DNA of 64,000 bases from an uncultured Collinsella sp. Lineage in GTDB: Bacteria; Actinomycetota; Coriobacteriia; Coriobacteriales; Coriobacteriaceae. Each line of letters begins with the position of its first letter. The stretch's first letter is position 1. The stretch lies in NCBI GenBank assembly GCA_902482035.1, contig CABSYW010000001.1, positions 31,816-95,815 of the forward strand, written 5' to 3'. Below the pieces are notes generated by a model. It did no database searches, was not told where the DNA came from, and saw only the letters and a list, made by a program, of their open reading frames with translations. Below are positions 22,248 through 30,969 of this stretch, piece after piece. The position numbers were made by a program, and so were the translations under genes.

Positions 22248-25061
22248 TTACCCCGTGTTCTGCAAACCTGCCGAGACGCCGGTCACAGTCGAAAGAATCA
22301 GGCTCATGTACTCGGCCTTCTTCTCCTCGGCCATCTCGTCCTGGTTCATACGCACCTCGCGAAGGGCGCGGACCTGGGCGATAGACAGGGCGTCGACGTA
22401 GGGATTGCGCACGCGGACGGCGCAACCGAGCACGCGACGACGCTGCAGCGGCCACTCATCACCGACGATGGCAAGGACCCACTTACGCGTGAGCTGCATC
22501 TCGGTGAAGACCTTCTTGGACAGATCCTGGCGATCGCCCAGGTGCAGATACATCTTGGCGATGCGCTGGTCGGTCTTAGCGATCGACATCTCGATGTTGT
22601 CGATAAAGGTGCGGAAGAACGGCCACTCCTGGTAGGCAGCCTTAAGCTGGTCAAGATCGCCCAACTGCTCGCAGGCGGTGCCCAGGCCGTACCAAGCGGC
22701 CAGGTTAATGCGCGCCTGGCTCCAGCTGAAGATCCACGGAATGGTACGCAGGTCGTCGAGCGACTTGGCACCCAAGCCGCGCTTGGCGGGACGCGAGCCG
22801 ATCGGCAGCAGACCGACCTCGGTCAACGGCGTCACGGTCGAGAACCACGGTGTAAAGTCCTCGGTGTTCAGCAGGTCCAGATAGCGCTCGTGGCTTGCGG
22901 CGTTGAGCTTCTCGGCCATATCCCAGAACTTCTGCGTGGTCTCGGTGTTGGTCTTCTCGACGCTCGGGGCCGACTGCAAAAGCGTTGCGGCGGCAACGGA
23001 CTCAACATGGCGCTGAGCCAGCGTGCGGTTGCCGTAACGGGCAAAGATGACCTCGCCCTGCTCGGTGAGCTTAAAGAAGCAGTTGACCGAACCCTTGGGC
23101 TGCGCCAGCACGGCCTTGTTGGCCGGGCCGCCGCCACGGCCCACGGCACCGCCGCGACCGTGCATGAGCACCAGGTCGATATCGTTCTTCTCGGCCCACT
23201 TGGCAATGCGCTCCTGCGCAGAATGCAGCGCGAGCATGGCCGTGGTAGGACCGGCGTCCTTGGAGGAGTCGGAATAGCCCAGCATAACCTCCATGCGGCG
23301 GTTGGTCTGAGCAAGGCGCTTCTGTACCACGGGCAGCGTGAGCATCTGGTCGAGCACGTCGACGCAGCCCTCGAGGTCCTCGAGCTGCTCGAACAGCGGG
23401 ATCACGTCGAGCTCGGGGACATCCTCCTCGTGTGCAAAGGACAGGTGGGCAAGCTCAAAGACGTCAGCCACATGCTGGGCGCTCTTGGTGAACGAGATGA
23501 TATAGCGGTGCGCCATCTTCTTGCCGTAGCGCTTTTGGATGGAGCCGATAGCGCGGAAGGTATCGATGACCTCGCGCGTCATAGGCTGCAGATCGCCATG
23601 GATACCGTTCTCGTGGATATCCTTGAGGGCGCGGGCGTGCACCACGGAGTGCTGACGGAACTCCATCTCGACCATGTGGAAGCCGAAGGACTCGACCTGC
23701 CAGATGATGGTCTGGACCGGGCCGTAAGCAGCACGGACGGCTCCGCAGGCGGCCAGCGAGCGCTGGACGACGCGCAGGTCCTCCAGGAACTCATCGGCGC
23801 TGTGGTACATGGTGTCGGTGATACGACGCACGGTGGCGTTCAGGCGGTCGGCCATGACGAGCATGACGGCGCGATGCGGCTCGTGCTCGGAGATCAGCTC
23901 GGCGCGGGCCGTGTAACGAGGGCTCATCTCGACCTGATGGTTCCACAGGTTAATGAGCTCGGCAGAAGGCTTGCTGTAGGTGGCCTCGAGCGTGAGGTTG
24001 CGGCCGATGCGGCGGCACTTGTCCTCGAGCTTGAGCACCATGTGCGTAAAGTACTTGGCGGCGACCTCACGGCTCACCTTGGCGGTGACGTTGGGGTTAC
24101 CGTCGCGGTCGGAACCGATCCAGCTGCCGGGATGGAAGAACGCCGGGCACAGCGGCGGCACAGTACCGGCCTTGTCGCCCAGCACCCAGTCGTCAAAGCG
24201 ACGATAGATGACGGGGATGACGTCAAACAGCGTGTTATCGAAGATGTCGATGATGGTATCGGCTTCCTCGACCGGCGTGGGCTTCTTGAGCGCGATGGGG
24301 CTCGTACGCACCAGGGCGTCGATCTCCTGCAGCATATGGCGCTCGTTCTCCACCAGGTCGGAGCCGCCCAGACGCGGACGCTCCTCCAGCAGGTTGGAGA
24401 TACGGCGAATCTTGCCCTCGACGGCCTTACGACGGGCCTCAGTGGGATGCGCGGTAAAGACGGGGTGGAACTCAAGCTTGCCGAGCAGCTCGTTGGCGCC
24501 CTCGACGCCCAGCTCATTCACCAGCTGGTGATAGGCGACGGTGAGCTCGTTGGCGGGATCGACCTCGGTATCGGTCGACGCACCGGCCTCGCGCTCGCGC
24601 AGCTGCGCCACACGGTAGTTCTCCTCCGACAGGTTTGCCAGATGGAAGAAGCTCGTAAAGGCGCGGACAATGACCTGCTGCTTATCGAGCGGCAGGCTGT
24701 CGATCAGATCGACGACCTCACGAAATGCCACGGCAGTGGGCTCGTCGGCGGTGGGCACGCCCTGCTCGTCGACGGCCTCGTCGGCAGCGCGGGTACCGGG
24801 GTTACCGGCATTGGCCACAATCTCGGCCGACAGGATCTTGTCGAACAGGTCCGCGATCTCAGGATCATACTCGCTAAGCACACGACGCTCCAGGCGCAGG
24901 AACAGCGCCAGATTGTCGCGCAGCTCCTCGGGGATCTCGATCTCGGCGAGACGCTCCCTGGACTCGGCATTCGAGCCGATTCGGTTAACGAGGCGGTTGA
25001 CCACGGCAGCGACGCGCGCCGCGGCTTCGGGTACAGACTGGTTGCTTAGGTTCTCAGCCAC
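22248..25061 (-). CDS. ppc: Phosphoenolpyruvate carboxylase
   Basis: A 937-residue PEP carboxylase forming oxaloacetate from PEP and bicarbonate, an anaplerotic step on the way to succinate or aspartate in a fermenter. FHPVFTAHPTEARRKAV (~200) holds the catalytic histidine, SWIGSDRDGNPNVT (~305) and GYSDSSKDAGP (~600) are the PEP-binding regions, MHGRGGAVGRGGGP (~640) is the flexible catalytic loop, and the protein ends in the canonical QNTG. The GTG start is preferred because GGGAGG lies at a working distance; an ATG four codons upstream has AAGGAGG too close. A TATAAT box stands upstream and nested palindrome B lies downstream. Confidence 0.96.
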   Translation of the reverse strand: MAENLSNQSVPEAAARVAAVVNRLVNRIGSNAESRERLAEIEIPEELRDNLALFLRLERRVLSEYDPEIADLFDKILSAEIVANAGNPGTRAADEAVDEQGVPTADEPTAVAFREVVDLIDSLPLDKQQVIVRAFTSFFHLANLSEENYRVAQLREREAGASTDTEVDPANELTVAYHQLVNELGVEGANELLGKLEFHPVFTAHPTEARRKAVEGKIRRISNLLEERPRLGGSDLVENERHMLQEIDALVRTSPIALKKPTPVEEADTIIDIFDNTLFDVIPVIYRRFDDWVLGDKAGTVPPLCPAFFHPGSWIGSDRDGNPNVTAKVSREVAAKYFTHMVLKLEDKCRRIGRNLTLEATYSKPSAELINLWNHQVEMSPRYTARAELISEHEPHRAVMLVMADRLNATVRRITDTMYHSADEFLEDLRVVQRSLAACGAVRAAYGPVQTIIWQVESFGFHMVEMEFRQHSVVHARALKDIHENGIHGDLQPMTREVIDTFRAIGSIQKRYGKKMAHRYIISFTKSAQHVADVFELAHLSFAHEEDVPELDVIPLFEQLEDLEGCVDVLDQMLTLPVVQKRLAQTNRRMEVMLGYSDSSKDAGPTTAMLALHSAQERIAKWAEKNDIDLVLMHGRGGAVGRGGGPANKAVLAQPKGSVNCFFKLTEQGEVIFARYGNRTLAQRHVESVAAATLLQSAPSVEKTNTETTQKFWDMAEKLNAASHERYLDLLNTEDFTPWFSTVTPLTEVGLLPIGSRPAKRGLGAKSLDDLRTIPWIFSWSQARINLAAWYGLGTACEQLGDLDQLKAAYQEWPFFRTFIDNIEMSIAKTDQRIAKMYLHLGDRQDLSKKVFTEMQLTRKWVLAIVGDEWPLQRRRVLGCAVRVRNPYVDALSIAQVRALREVRMNQDEMAEEKKAEYMSLILSTVTGVSAGLQNTG

Positions 25062-25105
25062 GTTTCCTCCCATTCCTCCTTCTATGCACGTAACATGCGG
25101 TATTC

Positions 25106-25175
25106 ATTATAGGCGCTTGAGAAATACTTTCGACACTGATTGCGCTTTACCACACAAAAGTATTTTCTGCATTGC
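25106..25175 (-). promoter_or_regulatory. Promoter of ppc with flanking inverted repeat
   Basis: On the minus strand a perfect TATAAT (25106-25111) lies about 45 bp before the start codon with a weak -35. AGAAATACTTT and AAAGTATTTTCT form an inverted repeat over the -35 region and further upstream, a possible regulator site. Confidence 0.6.
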
Positions 25176-25225
25176 AAGGGTTTTTGCCCTAAATGGTCGT
25201 ATTTCTCGGTGGACGGCATACACAA

Positions 25226-25262
25226 ACGGGGGCATTCCGCATAAAAGCGAAACACCCCCCGT
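25226..25262 (-). terminator. Terminator after hisS
   Basis: On the minus strand ACGGGGGGTGTTTCGC pairs (with G-T wobbles) with GCGGAATGCCCCCGT around TTTTAT, followed by TTTGTG. It starts about 57 bp past the hisS stop codon. Confidence 0.7.
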
Positions 25263-25319
25263 AACAATCGCTCTCCATGAGCAGGGCACGTTAGCAGGCC
25301 CGCAGCTCAAAAAGATGCG

Positions 25320-26633
25320 CTACAGGCGCTCGCGAACCGCCTCGACCACGTTGGCCAGATCGACCAGTACCTCGTCATGGCTCTCCATGTCGCGCGCCTT
25401 GACCTTGCCAGCGGCAAGCTCGTCGCCGCCCAGGACCAAAATGAGCTTAGCGCCCACCTTGTCGGCCTGCTTAAACTGGGCCTTGAGCGAACGGCCCTGA
25501 TAGTCGGCCTCGGTCACGATACCTGCGGCGCGAAGCTCCTGCGTGATGGCAAAGACGTTCTGGCGCAGCTCCTTGCCGGCGTTGGCGACATAGACGCACG
25601 GGGCCTCATCGGCACCCAAATCGTTGCCAAAGGCCTGCAGGGCCAGCAGGGCGCGCTCAAAACCAACGGCAAAGCCGACGCCCGCCGTGGGCTTGCCACC
25701 CTCGAGCTCGACCAGGCCGTCATAGCGGCCGCCGCCACCGATGGAGCCGACGCCGGCGCCAGGGGCCTCGACCTCAAAGACAGTACGGGTGTAGTAGTCC
25801 AGGCCGCGCACCAAGGTGGGATCCTCGACATACTCGATACCGGCGGCATCCAGATAGCGCTTGACCTGCTCGTAGTGCTCGCGGCACTCGTCGCACAGGT
25901 TGTCACCCATCAGCGGAGCCTCGGCCATGATCTCGCGGCAGTGGTCGTTCTTGCAGTCGAAGGCACGCAGCGGGTTGAGCTCGGCGCGCTCGCGGCACTC
26001 GTCGCACATCTCGTCGGCGTGATCGAGGATGAACTGCTTGACCTGCTCGCGATAGGCCGGACGGCACTGGGCATCGCCCATCGAGTTGATGAGCAGGCGG
26101 AGCTTGGAAAGGTCGAAGCCCAGGCGCTTGTAGAACTCCATGAGCATGATGATGCACTCGGCGTCTGCCGCCGGATCGGGAGCGCCGAGCCACTCAATGC
26201 CCACCTGATGGAACTGACGCAAGCGGCCCTTCTGGGGACGCTCGCCGCGGAACATGGCCTCGGCGTAGTAAGCCTTAAACGGCGTGGAGCCCTGGGGCAC
26301 CAGATTGTTCTCGACGACGGCGCGCACCACGCCGGCCGTGCCCTCGGGGCGAAGTGCCAGGCGCTGCTTGGGCTTGAGCTTGGTGTCGGTGCCCTCAGCA
26401 AAGACGCGCTCCAGGTTGGCACCGCTGAACACGCGGAACATTTCCTTGCGCACGACGTCGGTCGACTGGCCGATACCGTGGACAAACACGTCAACCTGCT
26501 CGATCGCGGGCGTCTCGATGGGTTTAAAACCAAACGGCTCGAACACGCCGGCCGCAATCTGCTGCATCTTTTGCCAGGCGCGCATCTCGGCGCCGATAAG
26601 GTCGCGGGTTCCCTCCGCCTTCTGTGCCTGCAT
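25320..26633 (-). CDS. hisS: Histidyl-tRNA synthetase
   Basis: A 437-residue class II synthetase charging tRNA-His. Motif 2 (YYAEAMFRGERPQKGRLRQF, ~120) and the two histidine-specific signatures LVRGLDYYTRTVFE (~270) and GGGRYDGLVELEGGK (~300) are intact, followed by the C-terminal anticodon-binding domain. Two pairs of cysteines (MCDECRER ... DNLCDECREHYEQ, ~215-250) suggest a zinc-binding insertion, found in some bacterial HisRS. The ATG at 26633 has AAAGG at a normal distance; a TTG two codons upstream is too close to it. No T-box leader is seen. Confidence 0.96.
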   Translation of the reverse strand: MQAQKAEGTRDLIGAEMRAWQKMQQIAAGVFEPFGFKPIETPAIEQVDVFVHGIGQSTDVVRKEMFRVFSGANLERVFAEGTDTKLKPKQRLALRPEGTAGVVRAVVENNLVPQGSTPFKAYYAEAMFRGERPQKGRLRQFHQVGIEWLGAPDPAADAECIIMLMEFYKRLGFDLSKLRLLINSMGDAQCRPAYREQVKQFILDHADEMCDECRERAELNPLRAFDCKNDHCREIMAEAPLMGDNLCDECREHYEQVKRYLDAAGIEYVEDPTLVRGLDYYTRTVFEVEAPGAGVGSIGGGGRYDGLVELEGGKPTAGVGFAVGFERALLALQAFGNDLGADEAPCVYVANAGKELRQNVFAITQELRAAGIVTEADYQGRSLKAQFKQADKVGAKLILVLGGDELAAGKVKARDMESHDEVLVDLANVVEAVRERL

Positions 26634-26696
26634 GGGCAAACACCTTTCTTTTGTATCGCGTCATAGGTAATGGTCATTATACGGCACAAACACAAA

Positions 26697-26760
26697 CCGC
26701 GGCGGCGCGTCTGACCGAACGAGGGTATGGGGGCTCGTTCGGCCAGACGCGCCGCCGCGG
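26697..26760 (-). terminator. Long-stem terminator after the MFS transporter gene
   Basis: A 27-nt inverted repeat with one mismatch (CCGCGGCGGCGCGTCTG continuing to CGAACGAG and its complement) and an 11-nt loop. On the minus strand it is followed by TTTGTGTTTGTG. It lies 45 bp past the transporter stop and in front of the hisS promoter. Confidence 0.8.
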
Positions 26761-26804
26761 CAGCCACGGACGAAGCGGACAAGCGGCAATGCGCTTTGGC
26801 CTAT

Positions 26805-28109
26805 CTACTCCCCCGCCACGCTTGCGCGCAGCTTGGCGGCGATGGGCTCGGATGCCAGCAGGAACACGAGCATGACCACGGAGCACGCCAGGCACACGAT
26901 CCAGGTGCTCGCAAAGGAGCCCGTGGCATCGAACAGCACGCCCGAGACGATAGCGCCCACGGTGCCGCCGACCATCTCGAGCGAGGTAATGGTGCCCGTG
27001 ACCTTGCCGAGGTCGGCCATGCCAAACTGCTTGGACGCGGCAATGGTAGGCGTGATGGTGCCCATGCACGTTCCGATACCAAAGCTCACAGCGGCAACAA
27101 TAGGACCAAGGTCCGTCGTCGGGAAGCACAGCGCCACACAGGCGACAATACACGCAACGGAGCCAAGGATATTGCCAAAGCGCAGGCCAAAGCGGTCGTA
27201 GATCGCACCGAGCGAAATCTTGGCAATAACGACGGTAACCATATAGACCGAAAGCACGGTACCCGCCCACATGGGATCGTGGCCGCCCGTGACGATCTTG
27301 GCACCGTTGACGGTAACACTCGTCATGTTGGTAACCTGGTTGGGCAGGATGGCGCCATTGACCAAGCCCATGAAGAGGAAGGCAACGACGAGCAGCCAAA
27401 ACGCCGGGCTCTTCTTGATACGAGACCAGCCGACGCTAACCTCGGGCGCCGTGTGCTCGTCCTTGTCGCCAGCCGTCGAGACGGACGGATCGCCCGGGTT
27501 CTCGCCGAGCGGCTTAAGGCCGATCTCGGAAGGCTTGGTGCGGAAGGAATAGGCCGTAATGGGCAGCGCCGCCACCATGCAGATAGCCGCGAGCACCAGG
27601 AAGGCGGAACGCCAGCCAACGCTCACAATAAGCGAGCTCACGATGGGAGACAGAATAGCGCCGCCAAAGCCCGAGCCCGAAAGTGCGATGGAGATGGCAA
27701 GGCCTCGCTTGGCCGTAAACCAGTTGGCGGTCACTAGGCTGATAAGCAGGCGGGTCGAGGCCACAGCGAAGCAGCCCGAAACGGCAAAGAGCACGTAGAC
27801 CTGCCACAGCTCACCGACAAAGCTCATGCCGGCAAGCACTGCCGAGGTAGCGATAACGGTGAGCGAGCCCAATACGCGGCCACTCACCTTATCGGCAACA
27901 TGGCCGATAACGAGCGAACCCACGACACTCACCACGGTGGAGATGGCATTGGAGATGTTGTACTGCGCAAGGGAAATGCCCAGGTCGCTGACGATCAGCG
28001 GCTGGAACAGGCTCATGCAGTTGACGAAAATCGTGTAGCACGTGGCCATGATCACGAAGCCGGAGGCCACCACGAGCCAGCCGGGGAAGAACTTACGCTG
28101 CTGGGACAT
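26805..28109 (-). CDS. MFS transporter (OFA-like, carboxylate type)
   Basis: A 434-residue major-facilitator protein with twelve membrane segments: six, a charged loop (GENPGDPSVSTAGDKDEH, ~200-220), and six more. Overall order and the GWLVVASGF start are like the oxalate/formate antiporter group, whose members carry small carboxylates. The loop after helix 2 (VADKVSGRVLGS) is the MFS signature A region. AAGGAGC precedes the ATG. It lies between the amidohydrolase and hisS on the same strand, with its own long terminator. Substrate is unknown; a monocarboxylate or drug are both possible. Confidence 0.85.
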   Translation of the reverse strand: MSQQRKFFPGWLVVASGFVIMATCYTIFVNCMSLFQPLIVSDLGISLAQYNISNAISTVVSVVGSLVIGHVADKVSGRVLGSLTVIATSAVLAGMSFVGELWQVYVLFAVSGCFAVASTRLLISLVTANWFTAKRGLAISIALSGSGFGGAILSPIVSSLIVSVGWRSAFLVLAAICMVAALPITAYSFRTKPSEIGLKPLGENPGDPSVSTAGDKDEHTAPEVSVGWSRIKKSPAFWLLVVAFLFMGLVNGAILPNQVTNMTSVTVNGAKIVTGGHDPMWAGTVLSVYMVTVVIAKISLGAIYDRFGLRFGNILGSVACIVACVALCFPTTDLGPIVAAVSFGIGTCMGTITPTIAASKQFGMADLGKVTGTITSLEMVGGTVGAIVSGVLFDATGSFASTWIVCLACSVVMLVFLLASEPIAAKLRASVAGE

Positions 28110-28149
28110 ACTGCTCCTTATTTAACAAACGAATAGCCGGCGCCGGGCG

Positions 28150-28239
28150 CCGGTAGTGCCCAAGATTGCCTTGAAAGACAAGGGCATAGGCCTTACGGCC
28201 ATGCCCGCAGGCTTGAAAGGCAAGGTTGGGTGCTACCGG
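28150..28239 (+). repeat. Nested palindrome C with bulged apical hairpin
   Basis: Outer arms starting CCGGTAG and ending CTACCGG pair over about 22 positions with two G-T wobbles and one 2-base mismatch, then TTGCCTT/AAGGCAA. An unpaired segment follows (GAAAGACAA on the left), then the inner hairpin GGGCAT-A-GGCC-TTAC-GGCC-ATGCCC with a single bulged A four pairs below the loop. The stop codon of the amidohydrolase lies in its right arm. The same bulged apex occurs at 30790-30943 and 36210-36363. Confidence 0.75.
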
Positions 28240-29531
28240 TGGTCGGCGATATAGCCCAAAGCGACGGCGGCATAAGCCGCAGCACCGAGCGGCAGTTCGG
28301 CATCGTTAAAACGTGCCTTGGGATGGTGCTGGGCAAAATGCTCGTCCGTGTCGGTTACGGCCGCGCCCACGGTAAAGTACGCACTCGGAATCTCACTCGA
28401 GATAAGCGCGAAGTCCTCACTCGCCATGGCATGGAAAAGCGGCAAGAAAGCCGCCTTGGGCAGTACTGCGCCCACGTAGCCAAGCGACGCCTGAGTCATA
28501 TCGCTGTCGAGTACAAGCGGCGGAACATCCGAAAGCGCCTCGATGGTCGCCGGCGTACGATAGGTCGTGGCAACGCCGTTAACGACCTCCGCGATGCGGG
28601 TCTTTAGGTGAGCCATGAGCTCAACATCAAAGCCGCGCAGCGTTCCCTCGAGCACGCAGGTGTCGGGGATGACGTTGGCCGCCAAGCCGCCGGCGAACTT
28701 ACCAACGGTAAGTGCGACTTCCTTGGCCGCCGGCACCTCGCGGGAGATAAGCTCCTGGAGCGCCAGGTGCACGTGGACGCCGGCCGTGATGGGGTCGATG
28801 CAGATCTCGGGGCTGGAACCGTGGCCGCCCTTGCCCTGGAGCGTGATGCGGAAACCGTACACGCCCGAGAGCGCCGGGCTGCCGTAGAGCACCAGGCCAA
28901 GCGGCGACTGGCTGTTGACATGCATGGCAAAGGCCGCCTGAGGGCGCGGGTTCTCGAGCAAGCCGTCGGCGATGGCAGCGCGTGCTCCCTCAAAGGTCTC
29001 CTCGCCCGGCTGGAACAGCAACTTGACGGTAGCGTTGGCCTCCACAAGCTCGGCCTCTCGAGCCTTGAGCAAACGGGCCGCGCCGAGCAACGCCGTCGCA
29101 TGCATATCGTGACCGCAAGCATGCATGCAGCCGTTGGTAGAGGCGAAAGGCTCGCCCGACTCTTCGGCAACGGGCAGGGCATCCATGTCGCCACGAAGCA
29201 TGACGACCGTTCCGGCCTGCTCGTCCTTGCACGTGCCATTGCCCTGAGCGGCCGCGGCCGCACCGGAACCAATCAGGCCAACGACGCAGGAACCATCGAC
29301 GAGCGTGGCAAACGGGATGTCCATCTCGGCCAGGCGCGCTTGGATATACGCAGAGGTCTGCGGGAGGTCGTTACCAAGTTCGGGCGTCCGATGCAGATCG
29401 TGACGCCATGCGGCAAGCTCATCAGCAAAAGTTTGAGCCTCTTTGACCAGACTGTCGCCAATGGCGGCTTGCGCCGCCGCGGTGGCCTTGGGCGCTGATT
29501 GCGGTTGAAGATCGGACAGTGCTGGTGCCAT
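28233..29531 (-). CDS. M20-family amidohydrolase (N-acyl amino acid / hippurate hydrolase type)
   Basis: A 432-residue metallo-hydrolase of peptidase family M20D (AbgB/HipO-like), which cleave N-acyl-amino acids, hippurate or similar amides. DMDALPV (~118) with CMHACGHDMHATALLGAA (~135-152) carries the metal-binding Cys/His and Asp, LLFQPGEETFEGARA (~176) the catalytic Glu pair, and FHAMASEDFALIS (~375) the C-terminal metal ligand region. The dimerisation domain starts near GKGGHGSSPE. GGAGGG precedes the ATG at 29531; a longer frame lacks a site. The substrate cannot be told from sequence. Its 3' end overlaps nested palindrome C. Confidence 0.9.
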   Translation of the reverse strand: MAPALSDLQPQSAPKATAAAQAAIGDSLVKEAQTFADELAAWRHDLHRTPELGNDLPQTSAYIQARLAEMDIPFATLVDGSCVVGLIGSGAAAAAQGNGTCKDEQAGTVVMLRGDMDALPVAEESGEPFASTNGCMHACGHDMHATALLGAARLLKAREAELVEANATVKLLFQPGEETFEGARAAIADGLLENPRPQAAFAMHVNSQSPLGLVLYGSPALSGVYGFRITLQGKGGHGSSPEICIDPITAGVHVHLALQELISREVPAAKEVALTVGKFAGGLAANVIPDTCVLEGTLRGFDVELMAHLKTRIAEVVNGVATTYRTPATIEALSDVPPLVLDSDMTQASLGYVGAVLPKAAFLPLFHAMASEDFALISSEIPSAYFTVGAAVTDTDEHFAQHHPKARFNDAELPLGAAAYAAVALGYIADHR

Positions 29532-29609
29532 AGATGCCCTCCAGTAACGTTTTTGCAGCAAGCACTTTGATAGCGTAAAGTGCAAGGTACTACTTTAAGG
29601 GCGACGCAT

Positions 29610-29636
29610 AAAAAATGCCGCCCCGGGAGGCGGCGC
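29610..29636 (-). terminator. Terminator after the EamA transporter gene
   Basis: On the minus strand GCCGCCTCC pairs with GGGGCGGC, followed by six Ts, starting about 10 bp past the stop codon. Confidence 0.82.
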
Positions 29637-29646
29637 AACAAATTGT

Positions 29647-30630
29647 TTACAATTGCGGGCGCGGCTTTCGACGCAAAAAATCGAAATGCGTCTCGCTCAA
29701 GATAATCGAAAGAAAGATGAGCGCGAAGCCGGCGAGCAGGCGCGAGGTGAGCGCCTCCCCCATCAGCAGCACCGAGAACAGCACACCCGAAGGCGACTCC
29801 ATCGAAAGGAGCAGCGAGCCCGTCGAGGCCGGGACATGCGCCAGGCCGACGTTTTGGATGAGCAGAGCCACACATGTGCAGCCCACCGAGAGAAACGCCA
29901 TCACACTGATAAAGCTCGGCGTCCAAACGGACAGCGGCGCTTGGGTCTCGAATAGCAGCGACGAGATCAGGCTCAGCACGCCGTTGCCCACAAACATCCA
30001 AAACGTGATGACGTTGATGTCCATCTTGCGGCCATACTTGGCGGTCACCGCCATCTGGATGGCAAAGAAGACCGCGCCGCCCAGCGTAATGGCATCACCG
30101 ATGTTGAACTCGACGCTATCGAGCGCCACCAGGCCAATGCCCGCCAGACAGAGCAATGCGGCACCCAAGTTGTAACGCGTGAGCTTTTCGCCGCTCAGGA
30201 AATAGCTCGCAAAGGGCACGAGGATGCAGTACGTACCCGTCAAAAACGCGTTCTTGCCCGCCGTGGTCTGAGCCAGACCGACCGTCTGCAGGGCGTAGGC
30301 GGCCCACATAAGTGTGCCCATGCCAAGTCCGACGATAAGGTTGCGGGCGTTGAGGTGCGCGATGATGCGCTTGTGGAAGATGACAAACATGACCAACGCC
30401 GCAGGCAGAAAGCGCACGTAGAGCAGTTCAAACACTGGAATGGTGCCGAGCGCGTCCTTCATAGTGGTAAAGGAGTAGCCCCAGATAATCGCCACCGAAA
30501 GCAGCAGAACTTTCCAGAACAGCGGCGAGCGAGCGCCGGCGCCCCGGGGAATACCGCCCGCGCCCAAATCCTCACGGGCCACAGGGCCATCAGGCATGTT
30601 TTCGATTTCGTTGGCAGCGTATTGGGCCAT
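29647..30630 (-). CDS. EamA/DMT-family transporter
   Basis: A 327-residue drug/metabolite-superfamily protein: about ten membrane helices in two EamA repeats of five, preceded by a 35-residue polar N-terminal tail (ENMPDGPVAREDLGAGG). GTLMWAAYALQTVGLAQTTA at the end of the first repeat and AHVPASTGSLLLSMESPSG in the second are typical EamA stretches. Such proteins mostly export amino acids or metabolites; the substrate is unknown. The ATG at 30630 has GAGGATG upstream. It stands alone with a terminator on each side. Confidence 0.9.
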   Translation of the reverse strand: MAQYAANEIENMPDGPVAREDLGAGGIPRGAGARSPLFWKVLLLSVAIIWGYSFTTMKDALGTIPVFELLYVRFLPAALVMFVIFHKRIIAHLNARNLIVGLGMGTLMWAAYALQTVGLAQTTAGKNAFLTGTYCILVPFASYFLSGEKLTRYNLGAALLCLAGIGLVALDSVEFNIGDAITLGGAVFFAIQMAVTAKYGRKMDINVITFWMFVGNGVLSLISSLLFETQAPLSVWTPSFISVMAFLSVGCTCVALLIQNVGLAHVPASTGSLLLSMESPSGVLFSVLLMGEALTSRLLAGFALIFLSIILSETHFDFLRRKPRPQL

Positions 30631-30701
30631 GGAACATCCTCGCACTCAATCTGGGCGTGGTGTCCGCACGCGTATGGCTGCGTGCCGCCTCATGGTCAAA
30701 T

Positions 30702-30736
30702 AAAAACAGGGCGCACCGGACCCCCGGCACGCCCCG
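30702..30736 (-). terminator. Terminator of the YhgE/Pip unit
   Basis: On the minus strand GGGCGTGCCGG pairs with CCGGTGCGCCC through two G-T wobbles, followed by TGTTTTTATTT. It lies past nested palindrome E and 70 bp before the EamA start codon. Confidence 0.7.
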
Positions 30737-30789
30737 CTACTGTAGCAACAACCAGCGTTGCATCGCAATCCAGCCCACTAAAGCGTTTT

Positions 30790-30943
30790 GTTCCGCCGTT
30801 CTACCGAACGGCGGACCGGCCGACGCTGCGCGAGCTGCATTCACACCAATCTGACGTTCAATTTCAAGGGCGCGACCAGAAGGTCAGCGCCCTCTCATTT
30901 CACGTCACCTTGGCGCAAATGCGGCTCGCTCGCTGACATTGCC
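30790..30943 (-). repeat. 154-bp cassette E: conserved ends around a nested hairpin
   Basis: Read on the minus strand it begins GGCAATGTCAGCGAGCGAG and ends with the palindrome GTTCCGCCGTTC...GAACGGCGGA inside a 43-bp right end. Between lies a 91-nt hairpin: arms GCATT...TGACGT (30902-30922 with 30837-30857), joined through several wobbles, around GGGCGC-T-GACC-TTCT-GGTC-GCGCCC with a single bulged base. The cassette at 36210-36363 has the same length and nearly the same ends in opposite orientation, but different hairpin arms. It follows the second YhgE gene. No gene is visible in the 340-bp gap. Confidence 0.8.
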
Positions 30944-30969
30944 GTAGCATCAGCGTTTACATTGTTGCG